A stretch of DNA of 64,000 bases, from assembly GCF_000719705.1 (NCBI RefSeq), contig NZ_JOHO01000020.1:62001-126000 (forward strand), given 5' to 3'. A program made the translations under genes and the position numbers. The notes beneath the pieces were generated by a model, which saw nothing but the letters and a program-made list of their open reading frames with translations, did not search any database and had not been told where the DNA came from. The stretch is from Streptomyces sp. NRRL S-350 (GTDB lineage: Bacteria > Actinomycetota > Actinomycetes > Streptomycetales > Streptomycetaceae). Positions 46,238 to 55,123 of this stretch are shown in pieces. Every line of letters starts with the position of its first letter. Position 1 is the stretch's first letter.

Positions 46238-46279
46238 CGGATCACAGGCCGGACAACGGCCGTGCGGCGTGTCGGACCG

Positions 46280-47317
46280 TCAGACCCGGCGGATGGTGTT
46301 GATCGGCATCGCGTCGGCCTTCATCACCTTCACCACGTCACCGGTGTGCGGCGCGTGGACCACCATGCCGTTGCCGATGTACATCCCGACGTGGTGCATG
46401 TCGGGGCCGTAGATCACCAGGTCGCCCGGCTGGGCCGCGGCCAGCCCGGGCACCGCGGTGCCGTAGTGGCCCTGCTCCTGGGAGGTGCGCGGCAGCGAGA
46501 CGCCGGCCTGGCCGTACGACCAGACCATCAGGCCCGAGCAGTCGAAGGTGCTGGAGCCGGTGGCGCCCCACACGTACGGCGAACCCTGCTTGCTCATCGC
46601 CTTGGCCACGGCCGTGGCCGCGTAGCCGCTGGCCGGCGGCAGGCTGCTGAGGTCGACCCGGTCGCTGCCGCGCGAGGCCCGGTCGTCCTGCGCCTGCTGG
46701 GCCTTCAGCGCGGTGCGGTCGGCCGCGCTGAGCGAGTTCATCAGGTCCTGGGCGGCCTTCAGCTTGGTGTTGACGTCCGCCTTGGCCTGGTTCAGGTCCT
46801 TGGTGGTGCTGTCGAGCGAGGCCAGCACGGCGGCCGCCTCGGCCTTCTCCTGGTCCAGCCGGCGCTGCTGGTCCAGCAGCCCCTTGAGCGCCTCGGCCTG
46901 GCTGGTGCTGGCCTGCTGGACGGTGGAGGCCTTCTCCAGGTAGCCGGAGGGGTCGGAGGAGAGCATCAGCTGGACGGACGGGTCGATGCCGCCGGAGCGG
47001 TACTGCTCGCCCGCCACCTCGGCCAGACCGCCCTGCAGCTGGGTCATCTGCTCCTGGCTGCGCGCCACCTGGTCCTGCAGCTGGTCGGACTGCTTGCGCA
47101 GCTGGTCCGCCCGCTCCTTGGCGCCGTTGTACTTCTCGGACGCCTGCTCCTGCTCCTCCTGGAGCTGGTCGATCTGCGCCTTCACGTCCGTCTTGTTCGG
47201 CTGCGGCGCGGCGTGCGCCGCCACCTGGGCGGAGAGCGCGACCGCGGTCGCAGCAGCAGCGGTGAGCACGGAGACCCGCGCGCGGCTCGGCTGCTTGGGA
47301 CGGCGGTGGGAGGCCAA
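46280..47317 (-). CDS. NlpC/P60 peptidoglycan hydrolase, third paralogue
   Basis: Secreted endopeptidase of 345 residues. Signal peptide RARVSVLTAAAATAVALSAQVAAHA, coiled coil (about 40-220), then NlpC/P60 with FDCSGLMVWSY, DMHHVGMY and VVHAPHTG. The start is TTG at 47317 (LASHRRPK, aligning with MASHRRPK of the second paralogue), with AAGGAG 8 nt upstream; the ATG at 47347 is not needed. No riboswitch is seen upstream, so it is regulated differently from the second copy. Confidence 0.94.
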   Translation of the reverse strand: MASHRRPKQPSRARVSVLTAAAATAVALSAQVAAHAAPQPNKTDVKAQIDQLQEEQEQASEKYNGAKERADQLRKQSDQLQDQVARSQEQMTQLQGGLAEVAGEQYRSGGIDPSVQLMLSSDPSGYLEKASTVQQASTSQAEALKGLLDQQRRLDQEKAEAAAVLASLDSTTKDLNQAKADVNTKLKAAQDLMNSLSAADRTALKAQQAQDDRASRGSDRVDLSSLPPASGYAATAVAKAMSKQGSPYVWGATGSSTFDCSGLMVWSYGQAGVSLPRTSQEQGHYGTAVPGLAAAQPGDLVIYGPDMHHVGMYIGNGMVVHAPHTGDVVKVMKADAMPINTIRRV

Positions 47318-47427
47318 GGGTCCTGCTCCTTCTTCCATCGGACTCACCCGATTGGATGAGATTCCGGAAAATAGGTTTGACGCCAGACACTAGTGAAGAT
47401 CTAACCGATTTGCTACTCCCCGAAGGC

Positions 47428-47456
47428 GTGAAGTCCGTTTCCCACACTGACTTCAC
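47428..47456. promoter_or_regulatory. Inverted repeat GTGAAGTC-N13-GACTTCAC
   Basis: An 8-bp perfect inverted repeat with 13-nt spacer, 110-140 nt upstream of the third NlpC/P60 gene and 58-86 nt past the stop of the NYN gene. It may be an operator for the former or a terminator of the latter. The spacer and AT-rich flank favour an operator. Confidence 0.4.
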
Positions 47457-47513
47457 CGGACCCGCACAATGCCTCGGAACCGCGCTGACCAGGCGTCACG
47501 CCGCCCGGCTGGG

Positions 47514-48935
47514 TCAGGGCCGGGCCAGCCGGTTCAGTAGCAGTACCGACGCCACCGGGCGCGCGCCCGCCTTCCGCACGCCCTCCGCGACCTCGCGGTC
47601 GGTGGAGACCACCACCACCGGACGGCCCTGCGGCTCGGCCCGCACCAGACGGCGGATCAGTTCGTCCGCGGTCTCCCCGGTCCGGCTGAACCGTACCCGG
47701 ACCCCGCGCGGCGGCGCCATGATCACCGGAACGTCCAGGTCCTGCCCGTCGAACACACAGGTGACCTCCGCCTGCGTGCGCTGGGCCAGCATCGCCAGCC
47801 CGCCCAGCAGCCTGATCCGCTGCTGCTCGAGCGGCAGCGCCGGATAGCCGGTCTTGGTCACGTTGTAGCCGTCCACCACGAGGTGCACCTGCGGAATCGC
47901 CAGCAGCTGGTCCAGCAGGGCCGGATCGTCCTCGGCCAGTCCGCGCCGCGCCACGTCGTGCGGGGAGGCAGCCCCCGGCACCACGGCCTCCACCAGGTCC
48001 GCCGGGCGGATCTGGGAGACCGGCAGCGCCAGCTCCCGCTGCAGCCCCTGGGCCGACTGCAGCACGGTGTCCAGCAGCAGCCTCAGCCGCATGTCCTCGA
48101 CGCCGCGCCCCTCCCGGGCCGACCGGCGGCCCTGCTCGGCGGCGGTCTCCAGCTCGGAGACCCGGTGCCTGAGCCGCCGCGCCTCGATCTCGGCGGCGCT
48201 GCGCTCGGCCGCCCCCTGGGCCTTCACGGCCTCCAGCTCGGCGGCCACCCGGCGCGTCTCGGCCTGCGCCCGGCGGGTGTCGCTCTCCAGCGAGCGCACC
48301 TTCTTGCGCAGCGACTCGGCCTCCCGCCGGACCCCCTCGGACTCCGTGCGCTGCCGGTCCAGGTCCGCCCGCGCCGCGGACCGCACCTCGGCCAGTTCGG
48401 CCTGCAGCTTCTCCACCAGCCGGGTCGCCTCCGCGACCGCGTCCTCGGCGCCGGCCCGCTCGGCCTCCTCGCCGGCCTCGGCGACCAGCCGGCTCCAGCC
48501 CGCCGAGCGCACCAGGTAGGCGGCGGCCGCGACGTCCATCGGATCGGCGGCGCCGGGGACGCTGCCCGACTCCAGCGCCTTCACCAGGTCCGGCTGCCCC
48601 AGCCGCAGCCGCTCCGCTATCCGCACCCGGAAGGCCGGCTCCGCCTCCAGCGCCGCCGCCAGGGCGGTGGCCGCGTACTTGGCCCGCCGCGCGGGGGTGA
48701 ACTTGACGTACTGACGCAGGCTCTGCGGCAGCTCGCCCGGCGGCAGGCCGCCCAGCGCGTCCGAGGCCAGTCCGACCACGCGCCGGCGCACCGCCTCGGG
48801 CAGGGGCCGGTCCAGCTTCTCGACCGCGCGCTCCGGCCCGGGCCGGGAGGAGTCGGACGAAGCGGCCTCGGCCCCGACGGCGCCGGACGCGGTGTCCTGC
48901 GCTTCGCCGGGCTCCTTCGCTGCGTCGTCCACCAC
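47514..48935 (-). CDS. NYN/PIN-like domain RNA-binding protein with coiled coil
   Basis: A 473-residue protein. The first 60 residues are acidic and disordered. A helical domain follows, then a long coiled coil (about 205-320, VEKLQAELAEVRSAARADLDRQ onward), then a C-terminal PIN-like NYN domain with HLVVDGYNVTKTGYPALPL, EVTCVFDGQDLD and VVVVSTDREVAEGVRKAGA, like YacP/Rae1 ribonucleases. The aspartates expected for metal binding (VDGYN, FDGQD, STDRE) are present. The start is uncertain: GTG 48935 has GGAG 8 nt upstream. It probably acts in RNA cleavage. Confidence 0.88.
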   Translation of the reverse strand: MVDDAAKEPGEAQDTASGAVGAEAASSDSSRPGPERAVEKLDRPLPEAVRRRVVGLASDALGGLPPGELPQSLRQYVKFTPARRAKYAATALAAALEAEPAFRVRIAERLRLGQPDLVKALESGSVPGAADPMDVAAAAYLVRSAGWSRLVAEAGEEAERAGAEDAVAEATRLVEKLQAELAEVRSAARADLDRQRTESEGVRREAESLRKKVRSLESDTRRAQAETRRVAAELEAVKAQGAAERSAAEIEARRLRHRVSELETAAEQGRRSAREGRGVEDMRLRLLLDTVLQSAQGLQRELALPVSQIRPADLVEAVVPGAASPHDVARRGLAEDDPALLDQLLAIPQVHLVVDGYNVTKTGYPALPLEQQRIRLLGGLAMLAQRTQAEVTCVFDGQDLDVPVIMAPPRGVRVRFSRTGETADELIRRLVRAEPQGRPVVVVSTDREVAEGVRKAGARPVASVLLLNRLARP

Positions 48936-49074
48936 GTCCTCGGCTCCGATCCTGTTTACGGCTGGGTACGGCCGCGACCGCCCCCTGTCGTCACGCTCCG
49001 TGCGTCTTGTCTGTTCTGTATTGTCCCGTGCGGCGGACGGGCGCGCCGCGCACCGCCCCCCGCACCGGGCGGGA

Positions 49075-49338
49075 TCAACCCTGGTCGGCCTGGGCCGGCG
49101 CACCTTCGGCGCCCGGCCGGGCCACCAGCTCGACCTGGTCCACGGCGTTGCACCAGCGGCAGCGCACCGACTCGACGGTCTCGCTCAGCACCTCGGTCTC
49201 CTCGACCTTGGAGTCGCCGGCCAGGTCGAAGTGCAGGAACTCGGTCACCCGCGCGGTGCGGGTCACGTCGAAGCGGGTGAGGTTGCCGCACAGCGTGCAG
49301 CGCCAGCGCGTCTCGGCGGTCAGGGCGGGGACGGTCAT
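49075..49338 (-). CDS. Small zinc-ribbon hypothetical protein
   Basis: An 87-residue protein with two CxxC knuckles, CTLCGN (about 14-19) and CRWCNA (about 59-64), expected to bind one zinc. The sequence between is beta-rich and acidic (HFDLAGDSKVEETEVLSETVESV). ATG 49338 has GAGAGGACCCCCCG upstream. It is of unknown function but conserved in streptomycetes near this locus. Confidence 0.82.
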   Translation of the reverse strand: MTVPALTAETRWRCTLCGNLTRFDVTRTARVTEFLHFDLAGDSKVEETEVLSETVESVRCRWCNAVDQVELVARPGAEGAPAQADQG

Positions 49339-49540
49339 CGGGGGGTCCTCTCGGGTGGTCCCTGCGTGGGCCAGGCGCTCCCCCCGGAGCCCCGGCGTCG
49401 GCGGCGGGAGGCGGGATTGCCCGCCCCAAGCCTATTGCCTGGGGCATCCGGTGCGACCACCGGTCAGCGGATTGGCCGGGCTAGTCCACCTGCCGTAAAC
49501 CGCCGTGTCACCAACGGCGCCCGGAGGGATGCTTGGCCGC

Positions 49541-50323
49541 ATGGCGCTCACGGCCCCCGACCACACCGCCGCGCGCGGCGACCGGCCGCGGCCGCCCGTA
49601 CCGGCGGTCACCTACGCCCTGATCGCGGTCAACACCCTGGCCTTCCTGATCGGCCCGGCCGCCGGGCTCAACCCCCTGTACGGCACCGGCCAGGCCCGGG
49701 TCTGCGCGGAGCAGCGGTACGAGCAGCGCTGGGGCGCCGTCCCGGCCGAACTCCTGACCGGACGGCCCCTGACTTCCGAACAGCTGGCCGAGGCCCCCGA
49801 CCCGGTCCCCGGCTGCCCGGCCGCCCCGACCCCGGGCAAGCACCCGGCACTGTCCGCCCTCAGCGGCCTCTTCCTGCACGCCGGGTGGCTGCACCTGCTC
49901 GGCAACCTGCTCTTCCTCCACGTCTTCGGCCCCACCGTCGAACAGCGGCTGGGCCGGGCCCGGTACGCCGTCTTCTACCTGGCCGCCGGCAGCCTGGCCA
50001 CGTACGGCTTCGCGCTCGCCGAGGCGCACTCCCCGGATTCCACCCGGGTGCTGATCGGCGCCTCCGGCGCGATCTCCGCCGTCCTCGGCGCCTACCTGCG
50101 CTTCCACCCCCGCTCCCGGGTGACCACGCTCGTCCCGCTGCTGTTGTTCCTGCCGCTGCGCTTCCCCGCCTGGCTGGTCCTCGGCCTCTGGTTCACCCTC
50201 CAGTGGTGGTCGGTGCACTCGGCGGGCCCGGGGGTGGCCTACCTGGTCCACGTGATCGGCTTCTCGGCCGGCTTCCTCTACGCCTGCACCGTGGCCCGCC
50301 ACCCCCCGCGACGACCCGTCTGA
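49541..50323 (+). CDS. Rhomboid family intramembrane serine protease
   Basis: Membrane protease of 260 residues that cuts substrate helices. It has the L1 region HAGWLHLLGNLLFLHVFGP, the catalytic Ser in LIGASGAISAVLGAYLRF and the catalytic His in YLVHVIGFSAGF. About six or seven helices are present. An insertion of about 60 residues after the first helix (GTGQARVCAEQRYEQRWG to GCPAAPT), with two cysteines, is the extracellular part. ATG 49541 is preferred because an upstream ATG lies against the GGAGGG ribosome binding site. Confidence 0.93.
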   Translation: MALTAPDHTAARGDRPRPPVPAVTYALIAVNTLAFLIGPAAGLNPLYGTGQARVCAEQRYEQRWGAVPAELLTGRPLTSEQLAEAPDPVPGCPAAPTPGKHPALSALSGLFLHAGWLHLLGNLLFLHVFGPTVEQRLGRARYAVFYLAAGSLATYGFALAEAHSPDSTRVLIGASGAISAVLGAYLRFHPRSRVTTLVPLLLFLPLRFPAWLVLGLWFTLQWWSVHSAGPGVAYLVHVIGFSAGFLYACTVARHPPRRPV

Positions 50324-50364
50324 CGCCCGATACGCTGGCGGCACCCCACAAAGGAGCCCGCACA

Positions 50365-50646
50365 GTGATCACCGCCATCGTCCTGATCAAGACCAGTGTC
50401 GACCGCATCCCGGAGATCGCCGAGGCCATCGCCGCCATCGAGGGCGTCAGCGAGGTGTACTCGGTGACGGGGGGCTACGACCTGGTGGCGATGGTCCGGG
50501 TGCGCCGTCACGACGACCTGGCCGAGGTCATCCCGGGCCGGCTCAACAAGGTCCCGGGCGTGGCCCACACCGAGACCCAGATCGCCTTCCGCACCTACTC
50601 CCAGCACGACCTGGAGGCCGCCTTCGCCCTCGGCCTGGACGAGTAG
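50365..50646 (+). CDS. Stand-alone Lrp/AsnC ligand-binding (RAM) domain protein
   Basis: A 93-residue protein consisting only of the Lrp/AsnC effector domain (VITAIVLIKTSVDRIPEIAEAI, GVSEVYSVTGGYDLVAMVRV, VPGVAHTETQIAFRTYSQHDLEAAF). It has no DNA-binding helix-turn-helix, so it probably binds an amino acid or a partner regulator. GTG 50365 has AAGGAG upstream. Such orphan RAM proteins are common in actinobacteria, in this same position near trpD. Confidence 0.93.
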   Translation: MITAIVLIKTSVDRIPEIAEAIAAIEGVSEVYSVTGGYDLVAMVRVRRHDDLAEVIPGRLNKVPGVAHTETQIAFRTYSQHDLEAAFALGLDE

Positions 50647-50653
50647 GCAGCCC

Positions 50654-52018
50654 TCAGCCGTCGCGCCGGGTGTCGGCGACGCAGCGGCCGCCCTCGTTGC
50701 GGTAGTTCCAGGACGCGCCGTCGGTGACCAGCTCGCGCACGGCGGTCAGGAAGCGGTCGACGTGCTCGTCCGGCGTCCCGGCGCCGAAGCTCACCCGGAT
50801 CGCGTTCAGGCTTCGCTCGCCCGACAGCGAGGGCTCCGGCGCGCCGCACTCCGAGACCGCCACGTCCTCGTCCCCGAGCAGGGTGCGCACCAGCGGATGG
50901 GCGCAGAAGAGGCCGTCGCGCACCCCGATGCCGTACTCGGCGGACAGTGCGGCCGCGAAGTGCGAGCTGTTCCAGCCCTGGACGACGAAGGAGAGCACGC
51001 CCACCCGCGCCGAGTCGGGGCCGAACAGGTTCAGCACCTTGACCTGCGGGATTTCCGCCAGCCCCGCCGTCAGCCGGGCGATCAGCTGCCGCTCCCGGGC
51101 CTCCAGCGCGTCGAAGCCGGCCTCGCTCAGCGCCCGGCAGGCCGAGGCGATGGCGTACGCGCCGACGACGTTCGGCGAACCGGCCTCGTGCCGGGCCGGG
51201 CCGGTGTGCCACTGCACGGCCACCGAGCCGTCCGTCTCCCGGGCCACCGTCCGGGTCGCCCCGCCGCCGGCCAGGTACGGCTCGGCCTCGTCCAGCCAGT
51301 CCGCCCGGCCGGCCAGCACCCCGGCGCCGAACGGCGCGTAGATCTTGTGGCCGGAGAAGGCGATCCAGTCGACGTCCAGCTCGCGCACCGAGACCCGGTG
51401 GTGCGGGGCGAGCTGGGCGGCGTCCAGCACCACCCGGGCGCCGTGCCGGTGCGCGGTCCGGGTCAGTTCGGCGACCGGCCACAGCTCGCCGGTCACGTTG
51501 GAGGCGCCGGTGACGCAGAGCAGCTTGGGGCCCTCGGGCGCCTCGGCGAGCGCGGTGTCCAGGGCCGTCACCGCCTCGGCCCGCGAGCGCGGCGCCCGCA
51601 GGTAGGTGACGTCCAGTCCGGCGTGCGCCCAGGGCAGCAGGGAGGCGTGGTGCTCGGTCTCGAAGGCGAACACCCGGGCGCCGGCCGGCACGGCGGAGGC
51701 CAGCAGGTTGAGCGAGTCGGTGGTGGCCCGGGTGAAGACCACCTGGTCGCCCTCGCGCAGGTCGAGGAATTCGGCGACGGTGCGGCGGCTCTGCTCGAAC
51801 AGGTCGGTGGACAGCTGGGAGAGGTACCCGGCCCCGCGGTGCACGCTGCCGTAGTACGGCGCGTACGCGGCGACGTCGTCCCACACCCGCTGCAGCGCCG
51901 GCGCGCTGGCCGCGTAGTCGAGCGCCGCGTAGCCGACCTTCTCACCGTTGACGAGCGGGACCTGGACGTCGGCGCCCAGGACGGCGAGGGGGGCGCAGAT
52001 TTCGGTGGCGACGGACAT
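50654..52018 (-). CDS. Class V aminotransferase (cysteine desulfurase-like)
   Basis: PLP enzyme of 454 residues. It has GYAALDYAASAPALQRVWD at the start, FTRATTDSLNLLAS, LLCVTGASNVTGELWPV, VVLDAAQLAPHH, the PLP lysine in IAFSGHKIYAPFGAGVL, and SPNVVGAYAIASA. The SufS/Csd-like fold is clear, but the C-terminal extension (NYRNEGGRCVADTRRDG) is unusual. A SAM-IV riboswitch upstream ties it to sulfur or methionine metabolism. ATG 52018. Convergent with the RAM gene. Confidence 0.92.
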   Translation of the reverse strand: MSVATEICAPLAVLGADVQVPLVNGEKVGYAALDYAASAPALQRVWDDVAAYAPYYGSVHRGAGYLSQLSTDLFEQSRRTVAEFLDLREGDQVVFTRATTDSLNLLASAVPAGARVFAFETEHHASLLPWAHAGLDVTYLRAPRSRAEAVTALDTALAEAPEGPKLLCVTGASNVTGELWPVAELTRTAHRHGARVVLDAAQLAPHHRVSVRELDVDWIAFSGHKIYAPFGAGVLAGRADWLDEAEPYLAGGGATRTVARETDGSVAVQWHTGPARHEAGSPNVVGAYAIASACRALSEAGFDALEARERQLIARLTAGLAEIPQVKVLNLFGPDSARVGVLSFVVQGWNSSHFAAALSAEYGIGVRDGLFCAHPLVRTLLGDEDVAVSECGAPEPSLSGERSLNAIRVSFGAGTPDEHVDRFLTAVRELVTDGASWNYRNEGGRCVADTRRDG

Positions 52019-52067
52019 GGGGATGCACTCCTTCGAGGGGTGAGGGACCCCCGGGAGTGTCAGTCGT

Positions 52068-52192
52068 CGGGCGTCCGCGCTTGTCGCACGGACGGCTTGC
52101 CGTGACGACCCGGTCCTCACCCAGGGCACCCCGCCACGGACGGAGGGTTGCCGGACAGCAAGCTGGGGCTTGGCGCTGTCGCTCATGACCTG
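52068..52192 (-). promoter_or_regulatory. SAM-IV riboswitch
   Basis: The minus strand starts GGTCATGAGCGACAGC and continues AAGCCCCAGCTTGCTG, CCGGCAACCCTCC, GGCGGGGTGCCCTGGGTG, AGGACCGGGT and CAAGCGCGGAC, which match the actinobacterial SAM-IV aptamer in order and spacing. It precedes the class V aminotransferase by about 50 nt, so high S-adenosylmethionine should lower expression. Confidence 0.9.
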
Positions 52193-52298
52193 CCGAAGAC
52201 TCTAGGTCGCGTCCGGCGGGTGGTCAAACGGGCATCCACCATCCGGACAGCCGGGGAGCCCGGGCCGGCGCACCCGGCCCGGGCTCCCAACTGCCGTT

Positions 52299-53375
52299 TC
52301 AGCTACGGCTGGTGGCCTCCGACCAACGCCGCAGCAGCTCCTGCGCGGCGCCGGAGTCGACGGCCTCCGCGGCCCGCGCCATGCCCGCCGCGAGCTGCTC
52401 CGTCAGCGGCGCGTCGCCCAGGTCGAGCGCCACCAGCGCCGCCGCCGTGTTCAGCAGGACGGCGTCCCGCACCGGCCCGCGCTCCCCGGCCAGCAGCCGG
52501 CGCGCGACCTCGGCGTTGTACGCCGGGTCCCCGCCGCGCAGCGTCTCGATGCCGACCGGCTCGATGCCGACGTCCCGGGGGTCGAAGGGGGTCTCGGTGA
52601 CCACCCCGTCGCGCACCACCCACACCTGCGAGGTGGTGGTGATGGTCAGTTCGTCCAGCCCGTCGTCACCGCGGAAGACCAGCGCGGTCGAGCCGCGCCG
52701 GGCGAGCACCCCGGCGATCAGCCCGGCGAGCCGGGTGTCGAAGCAGCCGACGGCGTGCGCGGTGACCCTGGCCGGGTTGGTCAGCGGGCCGAGGATGTTG
52801 AAGGCGGTCGGCACGCCGAGGTCGCGCCGCGCGGTGGCGGCGTGCCGCATCGAGGGGTGGAACTTCGCCGCGAAGCAGAAGGTGAGGCCGACCTCCTCGG
52901 CCACCTCGGCGACCCGCCGGGTGGAGAGGTCCAGCGCGACGCCGAGCTTCTCCAGCACGTCCGAGGACCCGCTGGACGAGGAGGCGGCCCGGTTGCCGTG
53001 CTTGACCACCTTGGCGCCGGCCGCCGCAGCGACGATCGCCGACATGGTGGAGATGTTGACGGTCTTCGCCCGGTCGCCGCCGGTGCCGACGATGTCGACC
53101 GCCGGGCCGGGGATGTCCAGCGGCTCGGCGTGCGCGTACATCGCGTCCACCAGGCCGGTGACCTCGTCGACCGTCTCGCCCTTGGCCCGCAGCGCGATCA
53201 TGAAGCCGGCCACCTGGACGGGGGACGCCTCGCCGCTCATGATCCGGTCCATCGCCCAGGCGGTGGAGGAGCGGTCGAGGTCCTCCCCCTTCAACAGCGC
53301 CGCCAGGAGGTCCGGCCAGGAGCGGACCACCTGCGCGGGGTCGCTACCGCCGATCGCAGGGTTCACGTTCACCAT
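52299..53375 (-). CDS. trpD: Anthranilate phosphoribosyltransferase
   Basis: Transfers phosphoribose from PRPP to anthranilate, second step of the tryptophan branch. The 358-residue protein has the PRPP loop [74 protein letters not shown] and the metal-binding DGLDELT. ATG 53375 is supported by GGAG 6 nt upstream, within a leader hairpin. The gene lies 24 kb from the fused trpEG; other trp genes are not in the window. Confidence 0.96.
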   Translation of the reverse strand: MVNVNPAIGGSDPAQVVRSWPDLLAALLKGEDLDRSSTAWAMDRIMSGEASPVQVAGFMIALRAKGETVDEVTGLVDAMYAHAEPLDIPGPAVDIVGTGGDRAKTVNISTMSAIVAAAAGAKVVKHGNRAASSSSGSSDVLEKLGVALDLSTRRVAEVAEEVGLTFCFAAKFHPSMRHAATARRDLGVPTAFNILGPLTNPARVTAHAVGCFDTRLAGLIAGVLARRGSTALVFRGDDGLDELTITTTSQVWVVRDGVVTETPFDPRDVGIEPVGIETLRGGDPAYNAEVARRLLAGERGPVRDAVLLNTAAALVALDLGDAPLTEQLAAGMARAAEAVDSGAAQELLRRWSEATSRS

Positions 53376-53437
53376 GGCTGACTCCAGCTGTTGTCGTTCC
53401 CCGCAGAGGGGGACGTCCGTACGGATCGGAGTCAGCC
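53376..53437 (-). promoter_or_regulatory. Structured trpD leader that buries its ribosome binding site
   Basis: GGCTGACTCC (53437-53428) and GGAGTCAGCC (53385-53376) are perfect 10-nt complements on the trpD strand. The second arm contains the GGAG ribosome binding site and ends right at the ATG. Between them are two further hairpins, TCCGTACGGA and TCCCC-N6-GGGGA. A GATAGG -10-like word lies just upstream. It matches no riboswitch class I know. Confidence 0.6.
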
Positions 53438-53493
53438 TATCGAGCGGCGGGGCGCCCACGGCCCCGTCATCTCCAGTGCTGAGACGCCCCTGC

Positions 53494-53919
53494 TCAGCGG
53501 GCCGCCGGGGCCCGCTTCGCCAGCCGCGCCCGCAGCAGGGTGGCGACCGCACCGGCCAGCGCCACCGGCTCCACCGGGTGGGAGATCGCGGCGTCGGCCC
53601 GGCTCCAGGCGGCGAGCCAGGAGTCCTGCGGCCGGCCGATCAGCACCAGCACCGGCGGGCAGCCGTAGATCTCGTCCTTGAGCTGGCGCCCGAGCCCCAG
53701 TCCGCCGGCCGGCACCGCCTCGCCGTCCAGCACGCAGAGGTCCACCCCGCCCTTCTCCAGCGCCTTGAGCACCGCGGGGGTGGTCGCGCACTCCAGGTAG
53801 GACAGCTCCGGAAGATCCTCGGCGGGCCGGCGGCCGAGCGCCGTCAGCACCTGCTCGCGGGTGTTTCGGTCGTCGCTGTAGACGAGGACGGTGAGCGTCT
53901 CATCGGTCGTGTACGCCAT
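53494..53919 (-). CDS. Atypical response regulator receiver-like protein
   Basis: A 141-residue single-domain protein with a CheY-like layout: [23 protein letters not shown], then [22 protein letters not shown] with the phospho-site Asp, then [38 protein letters not shown]. The usual acidic pair is SDD and the conserved Lys is replaced by His (SHPVEP), so phosphorylation may not operate normally. ATG 53919 has GGGAG upstream. No output domain. Divergent from ctaE. Confidence 0.85.
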   Translation of the reverse strand: MAYTTDETLTVLVYSDDRNTREQVLTALGRRPAEDLPELSYLECATTPAVLKALEKGGVDLCVLDGEAVPAGGLGLGRQLKDEIYGCPPVLVLIGRPQDSWLAAWSRADAAISHPVEPVALAGAVATLLRARLAKRAPAAR

Positions 53920-54314
53920 GGACCCTGCTCCCTCAAGTGTGATCCGGACCACGTTCGCCTGATCCGGATGCTACTCCCGATCACCCCCCGCCGAGTGCCC
54001 CTCGCGCACGTTCCTCCTCAAGCCGCCGCGCCCGGGGCTCACCCGCCCGGAGGACGGCCCGTCACCCGGACCGGCCCGGTCCACCCGTACGGCCGACCCG
54101 GGCGCCCCCTCCTACCTCCCGCGGCCGCTCCGACCGTGCAGCGACCCGCCGGGCAACGGGGTCACGGGCCGCTCCGAGGAACCGTCAGAAAAGGGACACG
54201 CCGCTGCTCAGCCCCCGTACCGGCGCCCCGCCGCCCCCCAAGCGGGCATACCGCACGCACCGGACACTCCGAGGGACACCCCCCGACGTGAAGACGGAAT
54301 AAGGGACCGACATA
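53920..54314. other. Divergent promoter region of the ctaE-qcr operon
   Basis: About 395 bases with no supported gene. The left end near 53930-53990 is moderately AT-rich and should contain the promoter of the receiver-like gene, and 54250-54314 (GACGGAATAAGGGACC) leads into ctaE. I see no clear inverted-repeat operator. Open frames here are shadows. Confidence 0.4.
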
Positions 54315-54935
54315 ATGTCCGTCGTGGCGACAGCAACAGCAGTAGAAACCGGGCACGCGCACGGATCGGTCAACCGGCCGAACATGGTCAGCGTCGGAAC
54401 GATCGTCTGGCTCAGTTCCGAGTTGATGTTCTTCGCGGCCCTCTTCGCGATGTACTTCACGCTCCGCTCCGTCAAGGGAGCCGAGTTCTGGACCGAGAAG
54501 GCTCACGCCCTCAACGTGCCGTTCTCCTCGGTCAACACCACTGTCCTGGTGCTCTCCTCGCTGACCTGCCAGCTCGGCGTGTTCGCCGCCGAGCGCGGTG
54601 ACGTGAAGAAGCTCCGCATGTGGTTCATCATCACGTTCATGATGGGCGCGGTCTTCATCGGCGGCCAGGTCTACGAGTACACCGAGCTGGTCAAGAAGGA
54701 CGGCCTGTCGCTGTCCTCCGACCCGTACGGCACGGTGTTCTACCTGACCACCGGCTTCCACGGCCTGCACGTGACGGGTGGTCTGATCGCCTTCCTGCTG
54801 GTCCTGGGACGGACGTACGCAGCCAAGCGCTTCACGCACGAGCAGGCCACCGCCGCGATCGTCGTGTCGTACTACTGGCACTTCGTCGACGTCGTGTGGA
54901 TCGGCCTGTTCGCGACCATCTACCTGATCAAGTAA
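54315..54935 (+). CDS. ctaE: Cytochrome c oxidase subunit III
   Basis: Subunit of the aa3 oxidase in the inner membrane. The 206-residue protein has five helices, fewer than the seven of mitochondrial COX3, as normal in actinobacteria. Features are [67 protein letters not shown] and [19 protein letters not shown] with the conserved WHFVD. It leads the ctaE-qcrCAB operon, the same order as in M. tuberculosis (Rv2193-2196). Confidence 0.97.
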   Translation: MSVVATATAVETGHAHGSVNRPNMVSVGTIVWLSSELMFFAALFAMYFTLRSVKGAEFWTEKAHALNVPFSSVNTTVLVLSSLTCQLGVFAAERGDVKKLRMWFIITFMMGAVFIGGQVYEYTELVKKDGLSLSSDPYGTVFYLTTGFHGLHVTGGLIAFLLVLGRTYAAKRFTHEQATAAIVVSYYWHFVDVVWIGLFATIYLIK

Positions 54936-55123
54936 CCAGCTGATCAGGTCGCTGGCCACCGGCTGCGGCCCCCGCCCTCACCGGCGACGGGCCGCTTCTG
55001 CCGGTGCCGACGCTCCCAACCGACCGACCGCGCGCGCAGCCCTAGACAGGCAGCCTCGTGCCGGCCAGACCGGCCGCCGGGTGCACCCACCAGTCGACCA
55101 GATCCTGACACCGGGGTTATTCC

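Noticed and set aside
54162..54959. A minus-strand frame opposite ctaE
   Set aside because: Opposite a highly conserved oxidase subunit; no family resemblance.
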